NCBI GenBank assembly: GCA_003478355.1
Contig: QUFC01000025.1
Span: 1 to 58,968, forward strand
Direction of reading: 5' to 3'
DNA: 58,968 nt
From: Lachnospiraceae bacterium AM48-27BH
GTDB lineage: Bacteria; Bacillota; Clostridia; Lachnospirales; Lachnospiraceae
The notes below the pieces were generated by a model. It was not told the origin of the DNA, ran no database searches, and saw nothing but the letters and a program-made list of their open reading frames with translations. Positions 36,029 to 45,544 of this stretch are shown here, in pieces. How positions within the stretch are numbered: the stretch's first letter is position 1; each line of letters begins with the position of its first letter. The position numbers and the translations under genes were made by a program.

Positions 36029-37390
36029 CTATGCCTGCACGGCTTTCATTCCATTTCTTACCTTTTCCCGATATACATGGATAAAATACAGTATCTCCAC
36101 CAGACCTGTGATACTCCAGGAGAAGCTGTACAACAGATACAGGGACGGAATTGTGTGGAAATAGGCAAATACCGTGTACACCCATATGATCCGGAACACA
36201 CAGGAGCCCATGATCACCACCACCGTCGGCACCAGACTCTTTCCTAATGCCCTGGAAGCCGCAATGGTACAGTCCATAAACGCGGAAATTCCGTAGGAAA
36301 ATCCCATAATGGAGATCCGGTACATTCCCGCCTTCACTACCTCCGGGTCATTGGTAAACAGAGATAAGAACTGTCTTCCAAAGATCACCAGCATAAGCCC
36401 CATGAACGCACCCACACCAAAGGAATAAGCAAGACTGATGAAATAGCTTTTGAGTATCCGCTCCTTCTTGCCCGCTCCGTAGTTCTGTCCCATAAAGCTG
36501 GCGCAACCGGTATAAAAGGCTGCCATCATATCGTAGATCAGTGCATCGGAATTCGCTGCCGCCGAGTTGCCTGCCACCATAGTAGCGCTGAAGGAATTAA
36601 CGCCCACCTGGACGAACAGGTTCGCGATGGCAAAGATCATATTCTGGCAGCCAGCCGGAATACCGATCCGGACAATGTCCCTTGCTTTGCCCTTCGTCAG
36701 CTTCATGTCCTTCATCTGCAGACGGAAAATACCCTTACTGATGAACAGGGCACGCACGATCAGTCCTGCGGACACATACTGGGACAGGGCGCTGGCTAGA
36801 CCAACACCTGCTGCCCCCATCTGACACACAACTACAAAAAATAAGTTCAGCAGAATATTCAACACACCTGCAACAGCCAGGTACAGCAAAGGTCTCTTGG
36901 TATCTCCCACAGCGCTGAACACTGCGTTGCCAAAATTATACAAAGCTAACGCCGGAAGACCTAAGAAATAGAGACGAATGTATAACACCGCTCCATCTAA
37001 CAGCTCCTCCTTGGTATTTAACAGTTCCAGGATATTTCTGGAAAATCCAGCGCCGATGAGAAGCAGGATCACACCGATGATCAGGCTTAAAATTGCCGCA
37101 GAATGGACGGTTTCCTTCACGCCCCGCTCATTTTTCGCCCCATAATACAATGCCACCAGCACGTTAATTCCCCCAGACAAACCAATCAGGAATCCTGTAA
37201 ACATGGTGACCAGGATCGTGGTAGAACCCACAGATCCCAACGCCATGGCGCCTGCAAAATGACCTACCACGGCAATATCTGACATATTAAATAATACCTG
37301 AAGAATATTGGACAGCATCAGCGGAATGCTGAAAAATAAGATTCCCTTTGCTAAGGAACCACTGGTCATGTCCTGATTCTTTTGTTCCAT
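36029..37390 (-). CDS. MATE-family efflux transporter
   Basis: The 453-residue protein has about 12 hydrophobic segments and a typical MATE start (SLAKGILFFSIPLMLSNILQVLFNMSDIAVVGHFAG). It is a second, distinct MATE gene; the first lies at 33667. It is the downstream neighbour of the DUF523 gene with a short gap, so the two may be co-transcribed. Substrate unknown. Confidence 0.9.
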   Translation of the reverse strand: MEQKNQDMTSGSLAKGILFFSIPLMLSNILQVLFNMSDIAVVGHFAGAMALGSVGSTTILVTMFTGFLIGLSGGINVLVALYYGAKNERGVKETVHSAAILSLIIGVILLLIGAGFSRNILELLNTKEELLDGAVLYIRLYFLGLPALALYNFGNAVFSAVGDTKRPLLYLAVAGVLNILLNLFFVVVCQMGAAGVGLASALSQYVSAGLIVRALFISKGIFRLQMKDMKLTKGKARDIVRIGIPAGCQNMIFAIANLFVQVGVNSFSATMVAGNSAAANSDALIYDMMAAFYTGCASFMGQNYGAGKKERILKSYFISLAYSFGVGAFMGLMLVIFGRQFLSLFTNDPEVVKAGMYRISIMGFSYGISAFMDCTIAASRALGKSLVPTVVVIMGSCVFRIIWVYTVFAYFHTIPSLYLLYSFSWSITGLVEILYFIHVYREKVRNGMKAVQA

Positions 37391-37393
37391 GAT

Positions 37394-37827
37394 CTAGTCC
37401 TCCAAAACGCTTTCTCCAAACACAGAAATCCCATGGTTTAAAAACAGTTCTGCTGTTACGCCATTTCCAGGAACTGTCTGTCTGCTGAAACTTCCATCAT
37501 AAATGATCCCACAGCCACAGGAAGGGCTCCGTTCTTTTAAAATGGCTCTTTTACATCCATAAAGCTCTGCCATTTTCAGGCTTGTTCTGCGCCTTTCTGG
37601 TACTGAACGGTCACATCCTCCCCAGCCTGATTGATCACCCGGTCTCCGGATCGCTCCGAAGCGGTCCGGGGTGTAGAAAGACCGCCCAACTGTTCCGGGC
37701 AAACTGGAATCAATACCACATCCGGGTTCTCTAACAGTTTCTTCACCCTGGGATTTTCCTTTTCTTTTCCATCATAACGGCACCCTATCCCCAACAGGCA
37801 GGCGCTGACCAGAATTTTTTCCGGCAT
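37394..37827 (-). pseudogene. DUF523 protein, frameshifted
   Basis: The N-terminal half reads MPEKILVSACLLGIGCRYDG and VIPVCPEQLGGLSTPR, and the other frame carries LKMAELYGCKRAILKERSPSCGCGIIYDG, both DUF523 signatures. They join if one base is restored at about 37579-37580 (GCCTG for GCCCTG), giving 144 residues, the family length. TGGAGGAAGC precedes ATG 37827. DUF523 proteins carry conserved cysteines; their function is not known to me. Confidence 0.88.
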
Positions 37828-37848
37828 ATTGCTTCCTCCATCCCCAGA

Positions 37849-37876
37849 TAAAGCCCCGAATATAAATCCGGGACTT
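37849..37876. terminator. Hairpin upstream of the DUF523 gene
   Basis: AAAG-CCCG pairs with CGGG-CTTT around a AATATAAAT centre. It sits between thrS and the DUF523 gene, close to a second hairpin. Confidence 0.45.
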
Positions 37877-37888
37877 TTATGGCTGGAA

Positions 37889-37924
37889 AGAGGGAAGTTC
37901 TCTTTTTTATAAGAACTTCCCTCT
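37889..37924 (-). terminator. Terminator after thrS
   Basis: AGAGGGAAGTTCT (37889-37901) and AGAACTTCCCTCT (37912-37924) form a perfect 13-bp stem with T-rich flanks. It ends the thrS transcript. The nearby stretch 37935-37990 holds GGACATT/AATGTCC and GCGG/CCGC inverted repeats without clear role. Confidence 0.75.
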
Positions 37925-38039
37925 TTTACTTGTAAAGCGGACATTCGCAATCCGCTTCGCTGCTTGCAAAGTAATGTCCACGGTCAACACCGCATCCATA
38001 CAGCTCAACTGAATAATTGATTCACTTCTCTCGCAGGGA

Positions 38040-39971
38040 TTAAGCCTCCTGGGCCTTCACCTCGCGCTGGATTTTGGAGTCGATCTCCTCTTTCAGTGCT
38101 TTGATAAACTCCTCTGGGTTCTTCTGTCCCTCATCGCCAGCGAAACGGCTTCTTACAGAAACAAGACCCTCTTCTTCCTCTTTCTGTCCAACGATCACCA
38201 TGTAAGGAACCTTCTGCATCTGTGCCTCACGGATCTTGTAACCGATCTTCTCTGCACGGGTATCCACCTCAACACGAATACCAGCATCATCCAGCTGTTT
38301 TCTTACTTTCTCTGCGTAATCAGCATACTTATCAGAAATTGGAAGCACTTTAACCTGTACTGGAGCTAACCAGGTTGGGAATGCGCCTGCAAAATGCTCG
38401 ATCAGGATACCGATGAAACGCTCGATGGAACCGAATACTACACGATGAATCATGATCGGGCGATGTTTCTCGCCATCTGCTCCCTGATACTCCAGCTCAA
38501 ATCTCTGTGGGAGCTGGAAGTCAAGCTGAATGGTACCGCACTGCCAGGTTCTGCCAATGGCATCCACCAGATGGAAGTCGATCTTTGGTCCATAGAATGC
38601 GCCATCGCCTTCATTAACCACATAGTCAAGACCAAGAGCATCCAGAGCGCTTCTTAAGCCTTCTGTTGCCATCTCCCAGTCCTCATCGCTTCCCATGCTG
38701 TCCTCTGGTCTTGTGGAAAGCTCTACATGATATTTGAAACCAAACAGAGTGTAAACCTCATTGATCAGTTTTGCAACGCCCATGATCTCGTCTTTGATCT
38801 GCTCAGGAGTCATGAAGATATGTGCATCATCCTGGGTAAAGCAGCGCACACGCATCAGACCGTGTAACTGACCGGATTTCTCATGACGATGAACGATACC
38901 CAGTTCACCCATACGCAGTGGCAGGTCACGGTAGGAACGTGGCTCGGAAGCATAAGTTAACACGCCGCCCGGACAGTTCATTGGTTTGATCGCATAGTCC
39001 TGTCCATCGATCACGGTGGTGTACATGTTGTTCTTATAGTGATCCCAGTGACCGGAGGTCTCCCACAGGCTTCTGTTTAAGATGATCGGAGTAGAAATCT
39101 CTACATAACCGGCTTTTTTATGAAGCTGTCTCCAGTAATCTAACAGAGTGTTCTTTAATACCATGCCCTTTGGAAGGAAGAATGGGAAACCTGGGCCAGC
39201 ATCATGCATCATGAATAATCCCAGTTCCTTGCCTAATTTTCTGTGGTCACGTTTCTTTGCCTCTTCCAGCATGGTCAGGTAAGCCTCTAACTCCTCTTTC
39301 TTGCCGAAAGCTGTTGCATAGATACGGGTCAGCATCTTGTTGTGCTCATCGCCTCTCCAGTAAGCGCCTGCGATGCTGGTCAGCTTGTATGCCTTGCCAA
39401 CCTCCTTGGTATTCATCAGATGAGGGCCGGCACAAAGGTCTGTGAAATCACCCTGTCTGTAAAAGCTGATCTCCTCACCTTCTGGCAGATCCTCGATCAG
39501 TTCTACCTTATATGGCTCTTCTTTCTCTTTCATCAGAGCGATCGCCTCGTTTCTTGGAAGGGTGAAACGCTCGATCGGAAGTGCCTCTTTTACGATCTTC
39601 TTCATCTCTGCTTCGATCTTCTCTAAGTCCTCAGCAGCGATTGGGGAAGCGAAATCAATATCATAGTAAAAACCATCTGCGATAGACGGTCCGATTGCCA
39701 GTTTTGCTTCTGGATACAGACGTTTAATAGCCTGTGCCATTACATGGCTTGCTGTATGGCGAAGGGTTGCCAGACCGCCTTCGTCCTTAGCAGTCAAAAT
39801 ATTTAAGGTGCAGTCTTTGTCTACAACAGTTCTTAAATCTACTCTCTCGCCGTCAACCTCACCTGCGCATGCCACTCTTGCAAGACCTGCGCTGATGTCC
39901 GATGCAATGTCCAGAACGGACATTGCCTGTGCGTACTCTTTTACGCTTCCATCTTTTAATGTAATCTTCAT
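38040..39971 (-). CDS. thrS: Threonyl-tRNA synthetase
   Basis: The 643-residue protein has the full ThrS plan: TGS domain (about 1-60), the SAD editing domain with HTASHVMAQAI (zinc-binding histidines) and the later TDLCAGPH pattern, the class II catalytic core with RELGLFMMHDAGPGFPFF and motif 2 VHRHEKSGQLHGLMRVR, and the C-terminal anticodon-binding domain (VLPISDKYADYAEKVR). It charges tRNA-Thr and edits mischarged serine. The start at 39971 has GGAGTTAAGACC upstream. Expression is under the T-box leader at 40063-40297. Confidence 0.97.
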   Translation of the reverse strand: MKITLKDGSVKEYAQAMSVLDIASDISAGLARVACAGEVDGERVDLRTVVDKDCTLNILTAKDEGGLATLRHTASHVMAQAIKRLYPEAKLAIGPSIADGFYYDIDFASPIAAEDLEKIEAEMKKIVKEALPIERFTLPRNEAIALMKEKEEPYKVELIEDLPEGEEISFYRQGDFTDLCAGPHLMNTKEVGKAYKLTSIAGAYWRGDEHNKMLTRIYATAFGKKEELEAYLTMLEEAKKRDHRKLGKELGLFMMHDAGPGFPFFLPKGMVLKNTLLDYWRQLHKKAGYVEISTPIILNRSLWETSGHWDHYKNNMYTTVIDGQDYAIKPMNCPGGVLTYASEPRSYRDLPLRMGELGIVHRHEKSGQLHGLMRVRCFTQDDAHIFMTPEQIKDEIMGVAKLINEVYTLFGFKYHVELSTRPEDSMGSDEDWEMATEGLRSALDALGLDYVVNEGDGAFYGPKIDFHLVDAIGRTWQCGTIQLDFQLPQRFELEYQGADGEKHRPIMIHRVVFGSIERFIGILIEHFAGAFPTWLAPVQVKVLPISDKYADYAEKVRKQLDDAGIRVEVDTRAEKIGYKIREAQMQKVPYMVIVGQKEEEEGLVSVRSRFAGDEGQKNPEEFIKALKEEIDSKIQREVKAQEA

Positions 39972-40062
39972 GGTCTTAACTCCTTTTTTGAATCCTTTTT
40001 TAGGATGGTTTCGAACAACCAGAAAGTCTGTCACTGGCAGCTTTTTCCAGTTGCATGGCAAC

Positions 40063-40297
40063 AAAAAATCCCCTGTCAGACATATACCTGTCTGACAAGG
40101 GACGATATCCAATACCGCGGTTCCACCCTGCTTGCTGCTTTCGCAGCCTCTTCATTGTGATGATAACGGAATCACCGTGTCCGATTAAGGACCACTCCAA
40201 GCTGGTATTCACCTGATCTCTGCCGTAGGATACTTTCACCAAGTGTATCCCTCTCTGAACGTTTCCATCAGACTACTGGACTCTTCAACGTGTTCTG
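40063..40297 (-). promoter_or_regulatory. T-box riboswitch leader of thrS
   Basis: On the minus strand the canonical T-box TGGAACCGCGGT lies at 40114-40125, followed by a terminator stem (40071-40082 with 40089-40101) and T run (40063-40068). Stem I contains GGATAC/GTATCC and the GGTGAAAG block. A threonine ACC triplet at 40204-40206 sits where a specifier is expected. Uncharged tRNA-Thr would bind and favour the antiterminator, raising thrS expression. Confidence 0.92.
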
Positions 40298-40303
40298 TGT
40301 CTG

Positions 40304-40331
40304 ATTATAACACGGCGGATAAATATGTCAA
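40304..40331 (-). promoter_or_regulatory. thrS promoter
   Basis: On the minus strand TTGACA (40326-40331) and TATAAT (40304-40309) match both consensus boxes with a 16-bp spacer. Confidence 0.88.
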
Positions 40332-40339
40332 GAGGTTAA

Positions 40340-41365
40340 TTAAAGGATCTTGCGGATCCATCCTTCTGGAGCTTCGATTCTGCCCATCTGGATACCGGTT
40401 AAAGTCTCATACAGCTTCTGGGTAACCGGTCCCATCTTCTCCATACCTGATGGGAAGCAGATCTCTTTGCCATGATCTACTACCTTGCCTACAGGGGAAA
40501 TAACGGCTGCTGTGCCACACAGACCACACTCAGCGAAATCAGACAGCTCAGATAATTTCACTGGTCTCTGGGTTACTTTCAGTCCTAAGTAATGCTCTGC
40601 TACATATACCAGGGAACGTCTGGTAATGGATGGCAGAATGGAATCAGACTTCGGAGTGACTACCTCACCGTCTTTTGTTACGAATAAGAAGTTTGCTCCA
40701 CCGGTCTCCTCTACATAAGTTCTGGTAGCTGGATCCAGGAACATATTCTCATCAAATCCGTTGTTATGTGCAACCTCATGTGCGTGAAGGCTCATAGCAT
40801 AGTTTAAACCAGCTTTTACATGACCGGTTCCATGTGGCGCTGCACGGTCAAAGTCGCTGACACAGATGGCAATCGGCTTTGCGCCACCTTTAAAGTATGG
40901 ACCTACCGGTGTACCAAACAGACGGAACTGATACTCCTGAGATGGTTTTACACCGATGACTGGACCGGATGCAAACATATATGGACGCAGATAGAAGGTT
41001 GCGCCGCTGCCGTATGGTGGAACCCATGCTGCGTTGGCTCTTACCACCTGATCAACAGCCTCTAAGAATCTTTCCTTTGGAAATGGCGGCATCTCCAGTC
41101 TGGAAGCGGAGTTCATCATACGCTCTGCATTCAAATCCGGGCGGAAAGTAACAATGCTTCCATCCTCAGTTGTATAAGCTTTCAAACCCTCAAAGCACTC
41201 CTGGCAGTACTGTAAAATACCAGCACACTCGTTAATGACCACATTGGAGTCTGCGGTCAGACCGCCCTCGTCCCATTTTCCATCTTTGAAATTTGCTACA
41301 TAACGCATATCAGTAGGCATATAAGCAAACCCGATATTGCCCCAATCGATATTTTTCTTTTCCAT
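40340..41365 (-). CDS. ilvE: Branched-chain-amino-acid aminotransferase
   Basis: The 341-residue protein is a fold-type IV PLP enzyme. GHVKAGLNYAMS contains the likely PLP lysine, and YVEETGGANFLFV is the conserved PLP-phosphate binding region. It interconverts branched-chain amino acids and their keto acids with glutamate. The start at 41365 follows AATGGAGGAATCGTC. A promoter lies at 41421-41449. The gene ends 9 bp from the thrS -35 box. Confidence 0.94.
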   Translation of the reverse strand: MEKKNIDWGNIGFAYMPTDMRYVANFKDGKWDEGGLTADSNVVINECAGILQYCQECFEGLKAYTTEDGSIVTFRPDLNAERMMNSASRLEMPPFPKERFLEAVDQVVRANAAWVPPYGSGATFYLRPYMFASGPVIGVKPSQEYQFRLFGTPVGPYFKGGAKPIAICVSDFDRAAPHGTGHVKAGLNYAMSLHAHEVAHNNGFDENMFLDPATRTYVEETGGANFLFVTKDGEVVTPKSDSILPSITRRSLVYVAEHYLGLKVTQRPVKLSELSDFAECGLCGTAAVISPVGKVVDHGKEICFPSGMEKMGPVTQKLYETLTGIQMGRIEAPEGWIRKIL

Positions 41366-41420
41366 GACGATTCCTCCATTGTATATACTTCTAAAGTTTC
41401 TAAAAATCTGATTAGAAATC

Positions 41421-41449
41421 ATTATAGACCTATTATTTTGTAAAAGCAA
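41421..41449 (-). promoter_or_regulatory. ilvE promoter
   Basis: On the minus strand TTGCTT (41444-41449) and TATAAT (41421-41426) have a 17-bp spacer. Confidence 0.7.
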
Positions 41450-41572
41450 TGTCTGTTTTTATTTTCTGTATATCATTGTGTCATATCTTCTATTCTTCAT
41501 AGTTATAATATGGTTGCTTGTTATAACCCGCATAAGATTTCCGTTGTACTTCAGCCGCCGGATTCCTTTTTC

Positions 41573-42493
41573 CTACAGCACCACAATCAGTGCAAAGGTA
41601 AGCAGCACTACGCTGATCATAATCTGCAAAGAATTGATCGCACTGGAAAGCTCCACATCCCCATGTAATTTGCCGGTAAATGCCGGGCTGACCGAAGAAA
41701 CCGGTCCAAATGCCACAATGGCAAGAGTCTGGCGCACCTCTAAAGAAAATGGCGCAAGGAAATAAAAAATCAAAGAAAATGCCAGCGCAATGGAATAACG
41801 GATTGACAGGATCTTCACGATTTCTGTCAGTTTTTCCTTATCTGCATGGATCTCAAATCCAATTCCGATCATAAACAGCGCCAGGAACGCATTCGCACCG
41901 CCTGCCGTAGAGGCAAAAGACAGCACCACCTCCGGCAGTTTGATCTGGAACATGGCAACTACTGTCATGATCATGTAACAGTCAAATGGCAAGGAAGACA
42001 GTAAGGTCTTCACCATAGAACCAGCTGAGCTTCTGCCTCCTTCTCCCTTCGCCGCACTTGCCAGAGCGAAGGTCAATCCTGTACACATAACAGAGTTTCC
42101 TGCATCAAACAGACTAGTAGCAGCAAATCCGACAGGCCCCAGGAAATTCTGGATAAATGGCATAGTAAAATTGCCGATATTATAACCAGACAGATTTAAC
42201 ATATCAAAGGCTTTGGCGTCACCAGATCTTTTCTGGTTTATACCATAACCAATTCCCACATAAATTAAGTTGCAAACGATACCGATGACGCACAGGATCA
42301 GCATAGACATATCCATGCTGATCTTGCTGAAATTGCTGATGATCGCACACGGCAGGGTGATCCGGATCACGATCTTCGATAACACATAAAAATCCTCTGG
42401 TTTAAACACATGGATCTTCTTTAACGTATATCCAAGGACAATGATCCCCATAAATGCAAATGCTTTGGCAAGTACCCCTAAAATCGCTGCCAT
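41573..42493 (-). CDS. AEC-family (auxin efflux carrier) transporter
   Basis: The 306-residue membrane protein has about ten hydrophobic segments and the AEC layout with a central polar loop (KGEGGRSSAGS). Family members export small carboxylates, auxin-like acids or amino acid derivatives. It is one of two AEC genes in the window (the other at 44344), flanking the TtcA-type and DUF3877-like genes. Substrate unknown. Confidence 0.85.
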   Translation of the reverse strand: MAAILGVLAKAFAFMGIIVLGYTLKKIHVFKPEDFYVLSKIVIRITLPCAIISNFSKISMDMSMLILCVIGIVCNLIYVGIGYGINQKRSGDAKAFDMLNLSGYNIGNFTMPFIQNFLGPVGFAATSLFDAGNSVMCTGLTFALASAAKGEGGRSSAGSMVKTLLSSLPFDCYMIMTVVAMFQIKLPEVVLSFASTAGGANAFLALFMIGIGFEIHADKEKLTEIVKILSIRYSIALAFSLIFYFLAPFSLEVRQTLAIVAFGPVSSVSPAFTGKLHGDVELSSAINSLQIMISVVLLTFALIVVL

Positions 42494-42542
42494 AATCTCT
42501 TCTCCTCTCTTCTAGTCCGCATAAGCTTCACGCACCATTCCA

Positions 42543-43076
42543 TCACTGCGTCAGTTTTTCGTAATCAACTCTGGCAAACCGATGATAGGTAACCCCAAAA
42601 TCATCTGCATCAAAGCAGTACACATAAGGATCCACTTCTTCCCGGTCAAAATACAGTACACAGCCCGAATCTTCTTCCCGATCCTCACATACCAGTCCGC
42701 CCTGTTCCCCGGCATAGGTTTCAAACAAATTTCGTATTTTCTCTAAGCTTCCCTCTTTTAAACACGCAAGCAGCCGTACCAGAAGTTCTGGATACTCCAT
42801 CTGCTCTGCCACATACTGACAGCCCTCTTCCGGGATCTGGACAGCGATCCGCCCCTCATGATACTCGGTTTTGACCGGACCAAGATAGGCAGCTTCTACC
42901 TGCAGATACTGACGGACACACTCCGCAAGATCTTCTCCCTGAGCCACAGTATAAGCCTGCCCCAGATACTCCCGTATGGAGTCACAGGGATAATAAAGGC
43001 GGATGCCGCCGTCGATCTTTCCCAGCTTCAGTTCCCACTCTTTTAACGTATCGGCAATATGCTCTTCCAGTCTCAT
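42543..43076 (-). CDS. DUF3877-like protein
   Basis: The 177-residue protein starts MRLEEHIADTLKEWELKLG and contains GGIRLYYPCDSIREYL, a pattern I associate with the DUF3877 family of Lachnospiraceae; I am not certain of the number. It is acidic, with no signal or membrane segment, and ends with a Tyr/Asp/Glu-rich stretch. The start at 43076 lies 5 bp after the TtcA-type stop, with AGGG nearby, so it is translated with it. No function is known. Confidence 0.55.
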   Translation of the reverse strand: MRLEEHIADTLKEWELKLGKIDGGIRLYYPCDSIREYLGQAYTVAQGEDLAECVRQYLQVEAAYLGPVKTEYHEGRIAVQIPEEGCQYVAEQMEYPELLVRLLACLKEGSLEKIRNLFETYAGEQGGLVCEDREEDSGCVLYFDREEVDPYVYCFDADDFGVTYHRFARVDYEKLTQ

Positions 43077-43080
43077 ATCC

Positions 43081-44298
43081 CTACTCTGCCTTTTCGTCTG
43101 CTTTTTTGTCTGCTTTTTTGTCTGTTTTTCCATCTGTCTTTTCCTGGTTTCCAGCGTCCGCTGATCTTCCCTTCTCATCATAAGTATCCAGGAAATGATG
43201 GCGCACACCACCGGCTTTGTAGCCAATCACCGTATCCAGATTGACATCCTCCACGCTCTTAAAGATATTACTTTCCACAAATGGATTGGTCTCCTTCAAT
43301 TTTGCGATCAGCTGCTTCACTTCCACTCTCTTGGAACGAGTCTCCTCGTTATTGCAGGTGGTACAGGTATCTGTAAATTTGCAGGCACACTGGATGAAAT
43401 GCAGATGGTTATAGTCTCTCCAGGCTTTGATATCATCCTCGCGGATCAGGTACAGCGGACGGATCAGCTCCATTCCCTCAAAATTTGTGCTGTGAAGCTT
43501 CGGCATCATGGTCTGTACCTGGGCGCCGTAAAGCATCCCCATTAAAATGGTCTCGATCACATCATCATAGTGATGACCCAGAGCAATCTTATTACACCCC
43601 AGTTCCTTAGCAAAATTATATAAATGTCCACGGCGCATACGGGCGCACAAATAACAGGGTGATTTCTCCACATTGTATACAGAGTCAAAGATATCTGACT
43701 CGAAAATGTGTACCGGGATCTTTAATTTTCTTGCATTTTCCTCGATCACATGACGGTTTTCCGGGCTGTATCCCGGATCCATCACCAGATATTCCACTTC
43801 AAACGGATACTTGCTATATCGCTGCAGCTCCTGGAACAGCTTCGCCATCAGCATAGAATCTTTTCCACCAGAAATGCAGACCGCCACCCGGTCGCCTTCT
43901 TTTACCAGTTCATACTGACGGACCGCCTTCGTGAAATTGCTCCAGATACTTTTATGAAACTTCTTGCGGATGCTCTTCTCCACGGACTCGCAGATCTCCT
44001 CTGCCTCCTGCTTTTTCATTTCGTTCATCAGCCAGCCAATATAACCGCCTTCCAGACTATATGCCTCATAACCACGGCCACACAGTTCTTCCGATACATC
44101 CACACTGACCCGGCCGCGGCTGCAGACGATGATCAGTTTCTTTCCCGTATTTTCTGGTGGATTCTCCAAAAGCTCCTGCTCTGGAATCGCAACAGAGCCC
44201 GGGATCGCTCCATGGGCAATCTCAGTCTCTCCACGCATATCGATCACATCAAAGGTTCCCGGCTCCAGTTTTTCTAATTCTTCTATGGTAATATTCAT
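43081..44298 (-). CDS. Rhodanese-TtcA fusion, tRNA 2-thiolation-type PP-loop protein
   Basis: The 405-residue protein joins a rhodanese-like domain at about 1-95 (FDVIDMRGETEIAHGAIPGS, active-site-type Cys in VCSRGRVS) to a TtcA-type PP-loop ATP pyrophosphatase with CISGGKDSM near 140, CYLCARMRR, and a late CACKFTDTCTTC cysteine set that could hold a 4Fe-4S cluster. TtcA makes 2-thiocytidine in tRNA; the rhodanese would supply persulfide sulfur in cis. A Lys/Asp/Ala-rich repeat tail (KTDKKADKKADEKAE) is unusual. The second ATG at 44298 is preferred because GAGGAAATGTAC gives better spacing. Confidence 0.8.
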   Translation of the reverse strand: MNITIEELEKLEPGTFDVIDMRGETEIAHGAIPGSVAIPEQELLENPPENTGKKLIIVCSRGRVSVDVSEELCGRGYEAYSLEGGYIGWLMNEMKKQEAEEICESVEKSIRKKFHKSIWSNFTKAVRQYELVKEGDRVAVCISGGKDSMLMAKLFQELQRYSKYPFEVEYLVMDPGYSPENRHVIEENARKLKIPVHIFESDIFDSVYNVEKSPCYLCARMRRGHLYNFAKELGCNKIALGHHYDDVIETILMGMLYGAQVQTMMPKLHSTNFEGMELIRPLYLIREDDIKAWRDYNHLHFIQCACKFTDTCTTCNNEETRSKRVEVKQLIAKLKETNPFVESNIFKSVEDVNLDTVIGYKAGGVRHHFLDTYDEKGRSADAGNQEKTDGKTDKKADKKADEKAE

Positions 44299-44343
44299 GT
44301 ACATTTCCTCATTCTATTCGTTAAATTTCCAGTAACGCAGCCA

Positions 44344-45270
44344 CTACATCAGTACCGTCAAAAGCATAGCGCAAACAGGAAGGGTTACAATGCTTAACAA
44401 TGTAGATACGACCACCGTTCCTGCAGCCAGATCCTCATGATATCCATACTGTACCGCAAACACAGAAGTGATCGCCGCACACGGACACGCCTCTAGCAGC
44501 AGCACTACCTCTGCTACCATAGATCCAGCTCCGATCACCCGGAATACCACAAAGCAAATGGCTGGAACCAGGACCATGCGGATCAATGTCACATACCAGA
44601 TCATAGGATTCCCTGCCATCTTCTTCAGATCACTGGTTCCAATGATCATACCGGTGATGATCATGGCTAATGGTGTATTGATATTGCCGATCAGTCTGAC
44701 AGGTTCCGCAATCACCTCCGGTACCGGAATCTGGCCCAGATATAAGATCAGACCCAAAATCACAGAGAGTATCACCGGAGATGTGCCAATGGTTTTTAAA
44801 ATTGCTTTCAGATTGGTGGTTTTCGTCACCACTGAATAACCAACCGTCCACAGCAAAATATTAAACACTGTCACAAACACACTGGCATACATCAGTCCTT
44901 CTGCCCCAAACAGCGCCTGAATCAGCGGAAATCCCATGTAAGCCGCATTAGAAAACATTCCGGCAAAGCAGATAATTGGCTTGTCACTTCCTTTCATTTT
45001 CGCGGTCGCCACCATAGCCACCACGATTCCAATCACCAGAGCAATGGTGCTCCAGATCAATGTCAGGACCAGATTGGCCAAAATCTTCTCGTCAAACTCC
45101 GTCATATACGAATGGACCACCATAGCCGGTACTACCAGATATAACAGCAGATCCGAAAAGCCTTTCTTGGCCTCCACCTTGATTGCTCCAGTTTTACTGC
45201 ATATGCAGCCTGCCAGAATCATACAGAACAATTCCATTACCTGCCGTGTCGTAATCATTGCTAATTCCAT
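44344..45270 (-). CDS. AEC-family (auxin efflux carrier) transporter
   Basis: This 308-residue membrane protein has about ten hydrophobic segments and starts MITTRQVMELFCMILAGCICSK. It is the second AEC carrier in the window and only distantly like the one at 41573. It lies upstream of the TtcA-type gene by 46 bp and may be the first gene of that run. Substrate unknown. Confidence 0.83.
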   Translation of the reverse strand: MELAMITTRQVMELFCMILAGCICSKTGAIKVEAKKGFSDLLLYLVVPAMVVHSYMTEFDEKILANLVLTLIWSTIALVIGIVVAMVATAKMKGSDKPIICFAGMFSNAAYMGFPLIQALFGAEGLMYASVFVTVFNILLWTVGYSVVTKTTNLKAILKTIGTSPVILSVILGLILYLGQIPVPEVIAEPVRLIGNINTPLAMIITGMIIGTSDLKKMAGNPMIWYVTLIRMVLVPAICFVVFRVIGAGSMVAEVVLLLEACPCAAITSVFAVQYGYHEDLAAGTVVVSTLLSIVTLPVCAMLLTVLM

Positions 45271-45285
45271 TGATGTTCACCTGTC

Positions 45286-45400
45286 CTTTTTATCTCAGTC
45301 GAGAAGGCTCCCACCTCTTCAAGTGGTGAGTAATAACAAAATATGTCAGCTTACGCTGACCAGAATCACGCGCCAAGTCTCACGGATGTTCGACTTGAAT
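45286..45400. repeat. Structured dispersed repeat, copy 2
   Basis: Inverted relative to the copy at 32015-32146, with which it shares about 58 bp (45342-45400). The stem GTCAGC-TTAC-GCTGAC is kept at 45345-45360. The far end (TTTTTATCTCAGTCGAG, 45286-45302) matches the end of copy 1 in reverse, so both copies share two ends with different middles. It lies between the AEC gene start and the glucuronide operon end. Confidence 0.75.
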
Positions 45401-45477
45401 TTCTGTCTCCCCTTCCCGGAATCATCAGTATGATACCATACTTTTTCAAAAAAGTTTATAAAAAATTATAATCCTGG

Positions 45478-45519
45478 CAAAAAAATCCGTGGCTGAGTTA
45501 AAAAACCTCGCCACGGATT
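45478..45519 (-). terminator. Terminator of the glucuronide operon
   Basis: AATCCGTGGC (45484-45493) pairs with GCCACGGATT (45510-45519) and on the minus strand a T run follows. Confidence 0.85.
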
Positions 45520-45544
45520 ATTCTCATACCGTTCCATGATCTCC

